From Persicimonas caeni (lineage in GTDB: Bacteria; Myxococcota_A; Bradymonadia; Bradymonadales; Bradymonadaceae): a stretch of DNA of 64,000 bases. Where the stretch lies: positions 3,685,074 through 3,749,073 of the forward strand of contig NZ_CP041186.1 of assembly GCF_006517175.1 (NCBI RefSeq), written 5' to 3'. Below, in pieces: positions 43,130 to 51,160 of this stretch. The notes below the pieces were generated by a model that saw only the letters and a list, made by a program, of their open reading frames with translations, had not been told where the DNA came from and ran no database searches. How positions within the stretch are numbered: the stretch's first letter is position 1; the number at the start of each line of letters is the position of its first letter. The translations under genes were made by a program, and so were the position numbers.

Positions 43130-43890
43130 ACAATCCCATGAAACGAATGCGACGTGCGTGTGTGCTGGTGGTGCTGGCGGTGGGCCTGCTCGGCTCGACG
43201 GGCTGCGGCGGAGAGGGGCAGACGTGCTCGTCGGACGCCGACTGCGCCCAGGGCTACAGTTGTGTGTCGAGCGGCGGCGTCTTCTTCGGAGACAGCGTGT
43301 GTGTCGTCACCGACGAGGCGGCGCTCACAGACGCCGGCAGTGGCGGCGATACCTCGAGCGCGGACGTCGGCGGCGACACCGCTGCGGTCGACTCGGACGA
43401 CGATGGCGTGGGTGACGCGCAGGACAATTGCCCCCAAGTGGCCAATACCGATCAGGCCGATCTCGACAGCGACGGTGTGGGCGACGCGTGTGACGACGAC
43501 CGCGACGGGGACACCATCCCCGACAGCTCGGACAACTGCGCGGAGGCTGCCAACGCCGATCAGGCCGACACCAATGGCGACGGCATCGGCGACGCCTGCG
43601 ATCCCGACATCGACGGCGATGGGGTGGCCAACGGCAGCGACAACTGCGAGACGGTCGAGAATATCGACCAGCGCGACGTCGATCGCGACGGCATCGGTGA
43701 TGCCTGCGATGACAACAGCGACGGCGACAACCATCCCGACGCGACCGACAACTGCCCCTACGACTTCAACCAGCCCCAGAAGGACTTCGACGGCGACGGG
43801 GTGGGCGATGTGTGCGACAACTGCCCCGCCACGGCCAACGCCGATCAGGCCGACGCCGATGGCGACGGGGTGGGCGACGTCTGCGAGTAA
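43123..43890 (+). CDS. Thrombospondin type 3 repeat lipoprotein (copy 2)
   Basis: 255 residues. The signal ends LLGSTGC (lipidation cysteine). As in copy 1, it is followed by a cysteine block (CSSDADCAQGYSCVSSGGVF), a short acidic spacer and about five TSP3 repeats (DSDDDGVGDAQDNCPQVANT and similar), ending DADGDGVGDVCE. It is shorter than the copy at 37263 by roughly two repeats and lacks the DTTEP spacer. Start ATG 43123 overlaps the TAG of the TPR/PEGA gene (ATGGTAG) and has GGGGA upstream, so it is translationally coupled. Last gene of the cluster. Confidence 0.87.
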   Translation: MVDNPMKRMRRACVLVVLAVGLLGSTGCGGEGQTCSSDADCAQGYSCVSSGGVFFGDSVCVVTDEAALTDAGSGGDTSSADVGGDTAAVDSDDDGVGDAQDNCPQVANTDQADLDSDGVGDACDDDRDGDTIPDSSDNCAEAANADQADTNGDGIGDACDPDIDGDGVANGSDNCETVENIDQRDVDRDGIGDACDDNSDGDNHPDATDNCPYDFNQPQKDFDGDGVGDVCDNCPATANADQADADGDGVGDVCE

Positions 43891-44052
43891 GGCGGGTGAC
43901 AAACCAAGCGGGCGCCGAAAAAGCGGGCGCAGAGTGTCGGGAATGCGCCTGGCGCCCGGTTCGTTGACTGGACATGGCGAGGAGGGAACTCCCGGGCGAT
44001 GATTCGTTCGAGAGTTGGTTTCGAGCACATCAATTTTGTCGTTTTAAAAGCC

Positions 44053-44081
44053 TTGACACTGCCGGGGACCCCGAGTATGTT
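44053..44081 (+). promoter_or_regulatory. Sigma-70-type promoter for the His-Arg-Leu tRNA run
   Basis: TTGACA at 44053-44058, 17-base spacer, TATGTT at 44076-44081, about 70 bases upstream of tRNA-His. The preceding 43891-44050 stretch holds no gene that I can see. Confidence 0.7.
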
Positions 44082-44149
44082 CCCCGCCCTGCCGCGATCG
44101 TCCGGTGGGCGTTTCTTCGGAAGCGCTGGGACACACGGCATGGGTTTAT

Positions 44150-44224
44150 GGTGGATGTAGCTCAGTTGGTTAGAGCGCAGGTTTGTGGTACCTGAGGTCG
44201 CGGGTTCAATTCCCGTCATCCACC
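44150..44224 (+). tRNA. tRNA-His (GTG)
   Basis: Acceptor GTGGATG/CATCCAC, anticodon stem CAGGT/ACCTG with loop TTGTGGT (anticodon GTG). The extra G at 44150 opposite C73 (44224) is the hallmark of tRNA-His. Confidence 0.95.
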
Positions 44225-44289
44225 CTGTTTGACCACGAGTGTGAGTTTCGAAGCGCACCCGTGAGGATTGGCGGTCAACAACGCCATTT

Positions 44290-44363
<74 letters not shown>

Positions 44364-44487
44364 CTGTTTTGCAACGCGACGCCTGAGGCGATCGCCCACA
44401 ACTGCAAGATGTATGTGCCGAGTTGATAGCTATCGACTCGGCTTTCTTTTAGCTATCGACTCGACTTTTTTCTTTAGAGTCGCGTCT

Positions 44488-44571
<84 letters not shown>

Positions 44572-44627
44572 TCCCCACATCGAATCCGACAAGTCACACG
44601 TCAAGCAAGAACAAAAGAGGAGATTCC

Positions 44628-46145
44628 ATGCCTTACGAGGTGGAAGAAACCGGAGATCTGACGCGCACCGCTCAGGTCACCGTGCCGGTCGAAGAGTATA
44701 ATAATCGGGTCAACAAAGCCCTCAAAGAGTTGTCCAAAGACGTCAAGATCCGTGGCTTCCGCAAGGGCAAGGTGCCCCTGTCGGTCATGAAGAAGCGCTA
44801 CGGCGCCAGCGTCCAGCAGGACGTCATCGAGAACCTGGTCAACGACAAGCTCAACCTGATCATCTCCGAGAGCGAGCAACCGGTCATCCACGTCGGCCAG
44901 CCCAGCGTGGAGTCGGGCCCCGAAGAGGAAGGCGGACTGCAGTTCAAGGTCGACCTCGAGCTTCGCCCCGAGATCGATCCCATCGGCTACCTGGGCCTGC
45001 AGCTCACCCGTGAGAAGGCCGAGGTGTCCTCCGAGGATATCGACCAGCGCCTCGAGGCGATGCGTCACCAGTACGCCACCCTCGAGCCCATCGAGTTCCG
45101 CGACAAGATCGAAGAAGGCGACGTGGTCACCTTCGATTACCACGCGCTCGGCGCCGACGAGAACGAGGCGCTCGCCGAGATCAAAGGCGAAGGCGCTCAG
45201 CTCGAAATCGGCCAGGGCCAGTCGATCCCGGGCCTCGAAGAGGGTCTGATCGGCGCCGGCTTCGACGAGACCGTCGTCGTCGACGTCACCCCGGACGAAG
45301 GCTTCCCGGTCGAAGAGCTGCAGAACGAGACCATCCAACTGCAGATCGACATCAAGTCGGTCAAAAAGGAGGTCCTCCCCGAGCTCGACGACGACTTCGC
45401 CAAGGATACCGGCCAGGCCGAGACCCTGCTCGAGCTTCGCGGCCAGATTCGCGAAGAGCTCGAAGAGGAACTCGAGCACCAGGCGATGCACGCCGCCGAA
45501 GATCAGCTCGTCGACAAGCTTCTCGAGCAAAACGAGTTCGATCTGCCGCCGCAATTCGTCGAGGCTCAGGTCGACCGCGAGCGTCGCCAGCGCATGCAGA
45601 TGCTCCAGCAGTTCATGCAGCAGGGCATGGATCCGGCCGAGCTTGGCATCGACATCGAGGAGTTCACCGGCGGTGAAGAGCTCGAAAGCGACGTCAAAGA
45701 CCGCATCCGCACCGACTTCTTGCTGCTTGCGATCGCCGAGAAAGAAGATCTCGAGCTCGAGCAGGAAGACCTGATGAACTACATCCAGCACCAGGCTCGC
45801 CACAGCCGCATGTCGCCGCAGCAGTTCATGCAGCAACTCATGCAGAGCCAAGAGCAGCTTCGCCAGGCCAACATGATGGCGCTGCTCGAAAAGACCAAGC
45901 ACTTCTTGCTCGAAAAGGCCGATTTCGAAGAAGTCGAGCCGTCCGAGGAAGAAGAGGTCGAGGAAGCCGAAGAAGCCGAAGAAGCCGAAGAAGCCGAGGA
46001 GGCTGTCGAGGCTGCTGAAGCTGAAGAGACCGAAGAGGCTGCCGAGGAAGAAGCCGAAGAGGCCGACGAAGAAGAGGCCGACGAGGACGAAGAAGAAGCC
46101 GAAGAGGCCGCTGAAGAAGAGGCCGACGAGGACGAAGAAGAGTAA
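44628..46145 (+). CDS. tig: Trigger factor with long acidic C-terminal tail
   Basis: 505 residues; usual trigger factors are about 430-450. The ribosome-binding domain has the signature GFRKGKVPLSV (about 43). The FKBP-type prolyl isomerase domain spans about 160-240 (EGDVVTFDYHALG, QSIPGLEEGLIGAGFDE), and the helical chaperone domain continues to about 437. The last 65-70 residues are almost only Glu, Ala, Asp and a few Val/Thr, encoded by GAAGAAGCC-like repeats. Low-complexity acidic tails can affect ribosome or client binding. ATG 44628 follows GAGGAG. It leads the tig-clpP-clpX-lon group, here interrupted by the next five genes. Confidence 0.95.
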   Translation: MPYEVEETGDLTRTAQVTVPVEEYNNRVNKALKELSKDVKIRGFRKGKVPLSVMKKRYGASVQQDVIENLVNDKLNLIISESEQPVIHVGQPSVESGPEEEGGLQFKVDLELRPEIDPIGYLGLQLTREKAEVSSEDIDQRLEAMRHQYATLEPIEFRDKIEEGDVVTFDYHALGADENEALAEIKGEGAQLEIGQGQSIPGLEEGLIGAGFDETVVVDVTPDEGFPVEELQNETIQLQIDIKSVKKEVLPELDDDFAKDTGQAETLLELRGQIREELEEELEHQAMHAAEDQLVDKLLEQNEFDLPPQFVEAQVDRERRQRMQMLQQFMQQGMDPAELGIDIEEFTGGEELESDVKDRIRTDFLLLAIAEKEDLELEQEDLMNYIQHQARHSRMSPQQFMQQLMQSQEQLRQANMMALLEKTKHFLLEKADFEEVEPSEEEEVEEAEEAEEAEEAEEAVEAAEAEETEEAAEEEAEEADEEEADEDEEEAEEAAEEEADEDEEE

Positions 46146-46250
46146 GTTTCGCTCCTGTTCGGATTGCTTTGAAGGCAGTCCTCCGTTAGGCTGGGAGTGT
46201 ATGCGATAGGGAACAGAGTTCCCGCAGTAGACACTTTTCTAGCGGACGCG

Positions 46251-47786
46251 ATGGCTGCCAACTTCAAGCCATATCTATCTTCAGGAACGATTGCTGCCGG
46301 CGCGGTCGGCGTACTTGCGCTGTATGGCAGTGATCAATGGCTCGAGCCGATGATGCCCCTCATGTTGGGGGCCGCCGCCGCTCTGCCGATCAGTATCGTG
46401 GGCGCGTTGCTCCTCCATCCGGAGGCTCGCAACGCGCCTTCGCGTTTCTTGGTGATCGGGCTGACCGCGCTGGTCGGCGCCCTCGTGGGCGTCGGCGTGC
46501 CTGCGCTGTGGCTCGCCCCCCAGGTGCGCGCGGGCGTCGCCAAAGCCGCGCCGTCGGCCGTCGATCTGTACGGCGCGCTCGAAGATCCCGACCAAAATGT
46601 GCAGCTCGAAGCGTGCCGCCAACTCTTCGCCGGCCACGGCGAGCTCGACGGTATCTCGGACGCCCTGACCGGGCGGCCGCGCCTGGCGACGCGCTGCCTG
46701 ACCGACGTCGGCGAGGCCAACCGCGCTGCTATCGTCGCCGCCAACCTCGAAAGCGACTGGTACAAGCGCCTGATGACCCAGGCGCCGGTCGATGACGAAA
46801 ACCAGTGCCTGCATGCCCAGGCGCTGGTTTCGCTTCCGGTCGACGCCGGGGCCAAGCAAACCGACCTGCTCAACTGCGCGTTTCGCTCCCCTTCCAAAGC
46901 CAAGCGGACTTGCTGTGCCGACAGCCTCACCCAGATGAACGCCTCGTGTGAATCGCTGGCCGGGTCGATCGACGCCGGCAAGCTGGTGCGCTCGGGCGCG
47001 GCTGCCGACTTGATGGCGCTGAGCTTCGGTGAAGCGACCGCCAAACGCGAGTTCTCCGAGATCGCGAGCAAGGTCGACCTGACGTGCGAGAAGATGCAGA
47101 TGGTCGGCGTGCAACTCGCCTGCGTGGCGCTGGGCGGCGAATCGAACCGCACTCGCGCCCGCGAGGTGCTCGACTGGTTGGTCGACGAGAACGACCGCTG
47201 CCTCGACGGGCAGCGCGGAGAGTCGTCGGTCACCCCCAGCCAAGTGTGCGACGCGCTCATCGAGCGTATCCAACGCCAGGGAAAGGTCGACGGCGACATG
47301 GTCTGCAAGAGCCACCAAAAGGTGCTCCAAGAGCAGGCCGCGCTCATGGAGGAGATCAAAGGGCTGAGCGCCGAGGAGAGCGCCGCGCTCGCCGGACAGA
47401 TCTCGGCGGGCAACTCTCAGGCCTCCGACCAGATGCTCTCCCTCGATCAGTTCGCCGCCGCCGCCCAGAGCAACCGCGGCGAGGCGCTCAAATCGTACAA
47501 CAAGGAGCAGGTGCGCCAGATGATGGAGCGTGCTCGCCAGCAGGCACCGTCGCCCGAAGAGCTCGGCACCAAGCCGTTCCAGAACCTGCAAGCCATTCAA
47601 GACACCGCCAACAAGATGATGGGTGAGGACAAGGCGCAGGCGCAGTTCATAGAGAGCCGAATCACGCCCAACACCGAGGTACTCGGCGAGAAGACCAAGA
47701 AGGGCATGGAGCAGATTCAAGGCGCACAAAAGCTTCTAAAAGGCGAGCAGGCGAAGGCCAAGCACGAGCACAAGCGCGATAAATAG
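46251..47786 (+). CDS. Membrane-anchored helical protein of unknown function (tad-like block, gene 1)
   Basis: 511 residues from ATG 46251; the frame opens at 46197. Two or three N-terminal membrane segments (TIAAGAVGVLALYGSD, PLMLGAAAALPISIVGALLL, FLVIGLTALVGALVGVGVPA) are followed by a soluble part with a HEAT-like opening (ALEDPDQNVQLEACRQLFAG), many cysteines in pairs (for example KRTCCADS), and a charged coiled-coil C-terminus ending in lysine/histidine (KAKHEHKRDK). No family recognised. It directly follows tig and precedes three pilin-like genes, so a role in assembling or anchoring that envelope structure is a reasonable guess only. Confidence 0.65.
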   Translation: MAANFKPYLSSGTIAAGAVGVLALYGSDQWLEPMMPLMLGAAAALPISIVGALLLHPEARNAPSRFLVIGLTALVGALVGVGVPALWLAPQVRAGVAKAAPSAVDLYGALEDPDQNVQLEACRQLFAGHGELDGISDALTGRPRLATRCLTDVGEANRAAIVAANLESDWYKRLMTQAPVDDENQCLHAQALVSLPVDAGAKQTDLLNCAFRSPSKAKRTCCADSLTQMNASCESLAGSIDAGKLVRSGAAADLMALSFGEATAKREFSEIASKVDLTCEKMQMVGVQLACVALGGESNRTRAREVLDWLVDENDRCLDGQRGESSVTPSQVCDALIERIQRQGKVDGDMVCKSHQKVLQEQAALMEEIKGLSAEESAALAGQISAGNSQASDQMLSLDQFAAAAQSNRGEALKSYNKEQVRQMMERARQQAPSPEELGTKPFQNLQAIQDTANKMMGEDKAQAQFIESRITPNTEVLGEKTKKGMEQIQGAQKLLKGEQAKAKHEHKRDK

Positions 47787-47948
47787 GCCGGTGATGAGGA
47801 CAGTTGCCCCCACCGATGTGACAACTTGTCGCACCCCGATCGCCTCAGAAGGCCTTCAGTGGCACGCAAGACCGCTTGGCGCGGCTTATGCTTTAAGTAA
47901 ACGATGGACAGTTGACTTCTCTAGAATGAAACCGAGGAAAGTGGCCCG

Positions 47949-48911
47949 ATGAAAGAGGCGCACAACAATCTAGTGGTCCTCGCCGCCAAGGCAGGGGGGC
48001 ACGTGACCGCGACGCTGGTGATTGCAGCGCTGCTGGGCGTTGTGGCTGCCGATCTGAGCGCGCTCGAGCTTCTGTTCCAGGCTACCTGGGCCGGCGGCTA
48101 CGATCCGAATTGGGGCGCGCTGGCGCTGCACCTGGGCCTGTCGGCCGCGGTGTGGGGCTCGGGCGTCGTCCTGTGGCGCGTGTTGCAAAAGCGCGGCAAA
48201 AAGGCGGTCAAGGTCTACAAGGCGCGCGGAGCGGTGATGCTCGAGACGCTCGTGGCGCTGGTTCCCTTTTTGCTGCTCACCAGCGGCATCGCTCAGTACG
48301 CCATGATCAACGTGGCCGGCATTATCAGCGATCTGGCGGTCTATCAGGCCGCGCGCACGGCGTGGCTGTGGCAGCCGGAGGCCGAGATCGGCCGCAACGG
48401 CGTCAACATGGACGATGTGGAGTTCCGAGCGCGCACAGCCGCGGCGCTGACCTTGGCGCCGACGGCGGCGTCGAACTTCACGGTCGGTCGCAACAACCCG
48501 GGCGGCAGTGGGCCTCCCTTTCGGCGCATCCGCACGGCGGTGGCCGCCAGCTTCAACCAGTTTCCGGTCTCCGGCGAAAACTTCTGGATCCAGACCAACT
48601 ACAACTGGGCGTTCTTCGGCAACCAGAACATGAACGCCAGCGCCGAAAACCTGACGTTTACGCGGGCCCTGGACTCGGATTCATTTTACCTGCGCGCCGG
48701 TCGCAAGGTGACCTCGGCGTGGATGTGCCTCGAAGACTTCGAAATTATCGACGAGAACGACGAGGTGGGCGCGCGCTTCACCTACCAGTACGCGCTGCTG
48801 TTCCCGTGGTTCGCCTACATCTTTGGCGACACGGCGACCATCGCGACCCGTTTTGCGCACCACATGCCCATTCGGCGTGAGATGACGTTCCCCGAGCAGC
48901 CGGATATGTAA
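47949..48911 (+). CDS. TadE-like membrane protein (tad-like block, gene 2)
   Basis: 320 residues. Two N-terminal membrane segments (VTATLVIAALLGVVAADLSA, ALHLGLSAAVWGSGVVLWRV) are followed by a pseudopilin-type segment: KARGAVMLETLVALVPFLLL, with the charged RGAxxxE entry and a hydrophobic stretch (about 93-115) as in TadE/TadG minor pilins. The extracytoplasmic domain is rich in Asn, Phe and Trp. Start ATG 47949 follows GAGGAAAG. The 162 bases before it contain no gene. Probably co-transcribed with the next three genes (1-, -17- and 12-base spacings). Confidence 0.7.
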   Translation: MKEAHNNLVVLAAKAGGHVTATLVIAALLGVVAADLSALELLFQATWAGGYDPNWGALALHLGLSAAVWGSGVVLWRVLQKRGKKAVKVYKARGAVMLETLVALVPFLLLTSGIAQYAMINVAGIISDLAVYQAARTAWLWQPEAEIGRNGVNMDDVEFRARTAAALTLAPTAASNFTVGRNNPGGSGPPFRRIRTAVAASFNQFPVSGENFWIQTNYNWAFFGNQNMNASAENLTFTRALDSDSFYLRAGRKVTSAWMCLEDFEIIDENDEVGARFTYQYALLFPWFAYIFGDTATIATRFAHHMPIRREMTFPEQPDM

Positions 48912-48912
48912 G

Positions 48913-50319
48913 ATGACGACCGACTCGTACGGCGAGCCCGGTCAACGAGAGAGAGCCATGAGACGAGAGACACTCCTGCAAAAAATGCGCGACTTGATGA
49001 TGCGTACGCACCGCGACGAGAGCGGTGCGATCCTCATGTTGTGCTTTGCGGCGTGTCTGTTCTTGTTCATGGTTAGCTTGATCATCTTCGACGCCGGCGC
49101 GCTGTCGCGCGACAAGGTCGACGTGCAGATGGCCGCCGACACCGCCGGCTACAGCCAGGCGGCCGTCAAAGCGCGGGCCATGAACATGGTCGCGTTTGCC
49201 AACGTGGGCAAGCGCACCATCAGCGGCATCCGCAACATGTACTACACCCAGTACCCGAGCTACATGAGCTGGCTCGACGGCCAGTGCAGTCGGTGCTGCT
49301 GTGGGTGGTTCTGTGGCTGTTGGAATGCGTGCTTCAACTGTATCGGCAACTGGATCTCACTGGTGCCCATCTTCGAGGGTATCGACTACATCTTCTTTAT
49401 CATCGGGCGTATCGCCGGGGATACGTTGACCGATCATCTGGAGGCGCTCGACACCTACCAAAAAGAGATGGTCGAGTATGCGCCGTACTGGGCGTTGGGC
49501 GAGGCGGTCATCCGCGGGGTGCGAAACGGCGCCAACGTGGTCACCACCTTCCCGATGCCGGATAACACCACCTACGGCAAATTACCGCTCAAAAAGGACA
49601 CCGGTTTCCCGGCGGCCGTCGAGACGTGCCTGGCGCCGACCTACGTGTGGAACCCGTCGAGCCCGGGCAGCCTTTTGGAGTGGCAGCGCAACTTCCAGGA
49701 ACTCAAGAACAATAGCGTCAGCTCGCCGAATATCGCCTCGAAGGGGCCGCGAGAAGTGGTCAGTATTGCCAACTCGTGGACGGGCTGCTTTTTGGGAGCG
49801 CTCCTGCCCAAAGAGGCCGAACTGTCACCGCCGTACTACCTGACGGCGACGGGCGACTCGGGTGAGGCGTACATGAAGAAGTCCAACATCATCTGGAGCT
49901 ATCGCTTCAACGAGGACTATGCCGGCCAGCTTCGCGACAACTACGACGCCGTGATCGACAAGGACTACTCGACCAACATTATCGGCCTGCCCGAAGGCGG
50001 CGTGTGGAGCATGGCGCGCAGCGAGATCTACTACAAGCCGGACAACGACCCGAACCTGTTCGAGGGCCCCCACGCCATGTGGATGTTCCACCCGAGTTGG
50101 ATCGGCAAGCTGCGCCCGGTAACGCTCAAAAATGAGGACATGCCCGTCGACCCGAGCGACATGTGGTCGGAGGCGCGTGGGCTGGCGATGAAGCAGGCGC
50201 CGCTATTCGGCGTGGACATGGGCACCATGTTCAACGACCTGCTCTACATGGAGAAGGTCAGCCGGGGCATGGACGGCAAAATTGACGGCAAGGAGGTGCT
50301 CGATGGCATCGCCAAATGA
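48913..50319 (+). CDS. TadG/Tad-domain-like protein with a cysteine cluster (tad-like block, gene 3)
   Basis: 468 residues. After a basic N-terminus comes DESGAILMLCFAACLFLFMV (about 35-55), the Tad/TadG N-terminal pattern in which an exported protein keeps one hydrophobic helix, followed by DKVDVQMAADTAGYSQAAVK, a typical TadG motif. At residues 125-143 eight cysteines occur within 19 positions (CSRCCCGWFCGCWNACFNC), then two more hydrophobic stretches and a large soluble domain. Start ATG 48913 lies two bases after the upstream stop; ATG 48958 has a better ribosome site (GAGAGAG). The cysteine knot could bind a metal or form disulfides outside the cell. Confidence 0.7.
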   Translation: MTTDSYGEPGQRERAMRRETLLQKMRDLMMRTHRDESGAILMLCFAACLFLFMVSLIIFDAGALSRDKVDVQMAADTAGYSQAAVKARAMNMVAFANVGKRTISGIRNMYYTQYPSYMSWLDGQCSRCCCGWFCGCWNACFNCIGNWISLVPIFEGIDYIFFIIGRIAGDTLTDHLEALDTYQKEMVEYAPYWALGEAVIRGVRNGANVVTTFPMPDNTTYGKLPLKKDTGFPAAVETCLAPTYVWNPSSPGSLLEWQRNFQELKNNSVSSPNIASKGPREVVSIANSWTGCFLGALLPKEAELSPPYYLTATGDSGEAYMKKSNIIWSYRFNEDYAGQLRDNYDAVIDKDYSTNIIGLPEGGVWSMARSEIYYKPDNDPNLFEGPHAMWMFHPSWIGKLRPVTLKNEDMPVDPSDMWSEARGLAMKQAPLFGVDMGTMFNDLLYMEKVSRGMDGKIDGKEVLDGIAK

Positions 50320-51148
50320 GCACGAGCACAACCAGGCGGAGCTTGAGCGCGAGCGATGGAGCTGGTTTGGCCTGCGGGCGCTGTCGGCGTTCGACCGCGA
50401 CGAGCGCGGCACGGCCATGACCGAGTTCATCATCACCTTGCCGGTATTCATCATCATCTGGGTGGGCATGCTCAACCTGTATCAGGTCGAGCGCCAGAGC
50501 GTGCGCGTCAAAATCGAGGCGGGCAAGCAGATGTGGGTGAACGCCATGGATGTCGCCGACGGCGGTCTGATGGCTCCGTTCGACTCGGGCGTGCCCCTGA
50601 TGGCCGCCGCCAATGCCATGGGCGACATCAACTCGTATCCCAGTGAAAACGGCGACTGGATGGCCCAGATCAAAAACCTGCGCATGATGGGCGACGGCAG
50701 CGTCGGCGAGAGCAAAGGCGCAATGCTGCCGCTCGACCTGACCGGCGAGGACCCCTCGGGCAACGTGCCCGGCGAGAACCTGAGCGCCTACCCGCAGGAC
50801 ATGCTCGACGATTCGCGCTGGAATATGCTGACCTCGGCCTCCGGGGCGCTGTCGGTGTACGCGCTCGACATCCCGCTGTCGTTCATCGGGCCGAACCAGA
50901 CGCCCGCCGCCGGCATGCGCTACGGCATGTCGGTGGGCTACCAAGAGAACACCTTCGAGGTCGCCGGTCGAAGCCGCACCTACAAGGCAGCCTACGACGT
51001 GCTCAACACCCCGGTCGACAAGCCCGGCTTCATCGAAGACTTGATCGTCGTGCCGGGCTTCTCGCGCCTGATGGCCGAAGACGATCCGTGCTTGAGCAAC
51101 GTGTTGTCGCTCAACACCGACATGGGCTACATGAGCAACTGCCGCTGA
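50303..51148 (+). CDS. TadE-like pseudopilin protein (tad-like block, gene 4)
   Basis: 281 residues. DERGTAMTEFIITLPVFIII is a clear TadE-type motif: charged residues, the conserved glutamate in xTEF, and a hydrophobic helix (about 33-55). The remainder is extracytoplasmic, with VERQSVRVKIEAGKQMWVNA after the helix. ATG 50303 has a perfect AAGGAGGTG site and overlaps the end of the preceding gene by 17 bases, showing translational coupling. Such minor pilins help assemble Flp-type fibres; the major pilin and ATPase genes of a tad locus are not in this window. Confidence 0.75.
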   Translation: MASPNEHEHNQAELERERWSWFGLRALSAFDRDERGTAMTEFIITLPVFIIIWVGMLNLYQVERQSVRVKIEAGKQMWVNAMDVADGGLMAPFDSGVPLMAAANAMGDINSYPSENGDWMAQIKNLRMMGDGSVGESKGAMLPLDLTGEDPSGNVPGENLSAYPQDMLDDSRWNMLTSASGALSVYALDIPLSFIGPNQTPAAGMRYGMSVGYQENTFEVAGRSRTYKAAYDVLNTPVDKPGFIEDLIVVPGFSRLMAEDDPCLSNVLSLNTDMGYMSNCR

Positions 51149-51160
51149 TTGGAGAAGAGC

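Noticed and set aside
47840-47880. Possible sigma-54 promoter (TGGCACG) upstream of the TadE-like gene
   Set aside because: The second element (TTGC) is not at the required four-base spacing; the next TTGG is nine bases away.
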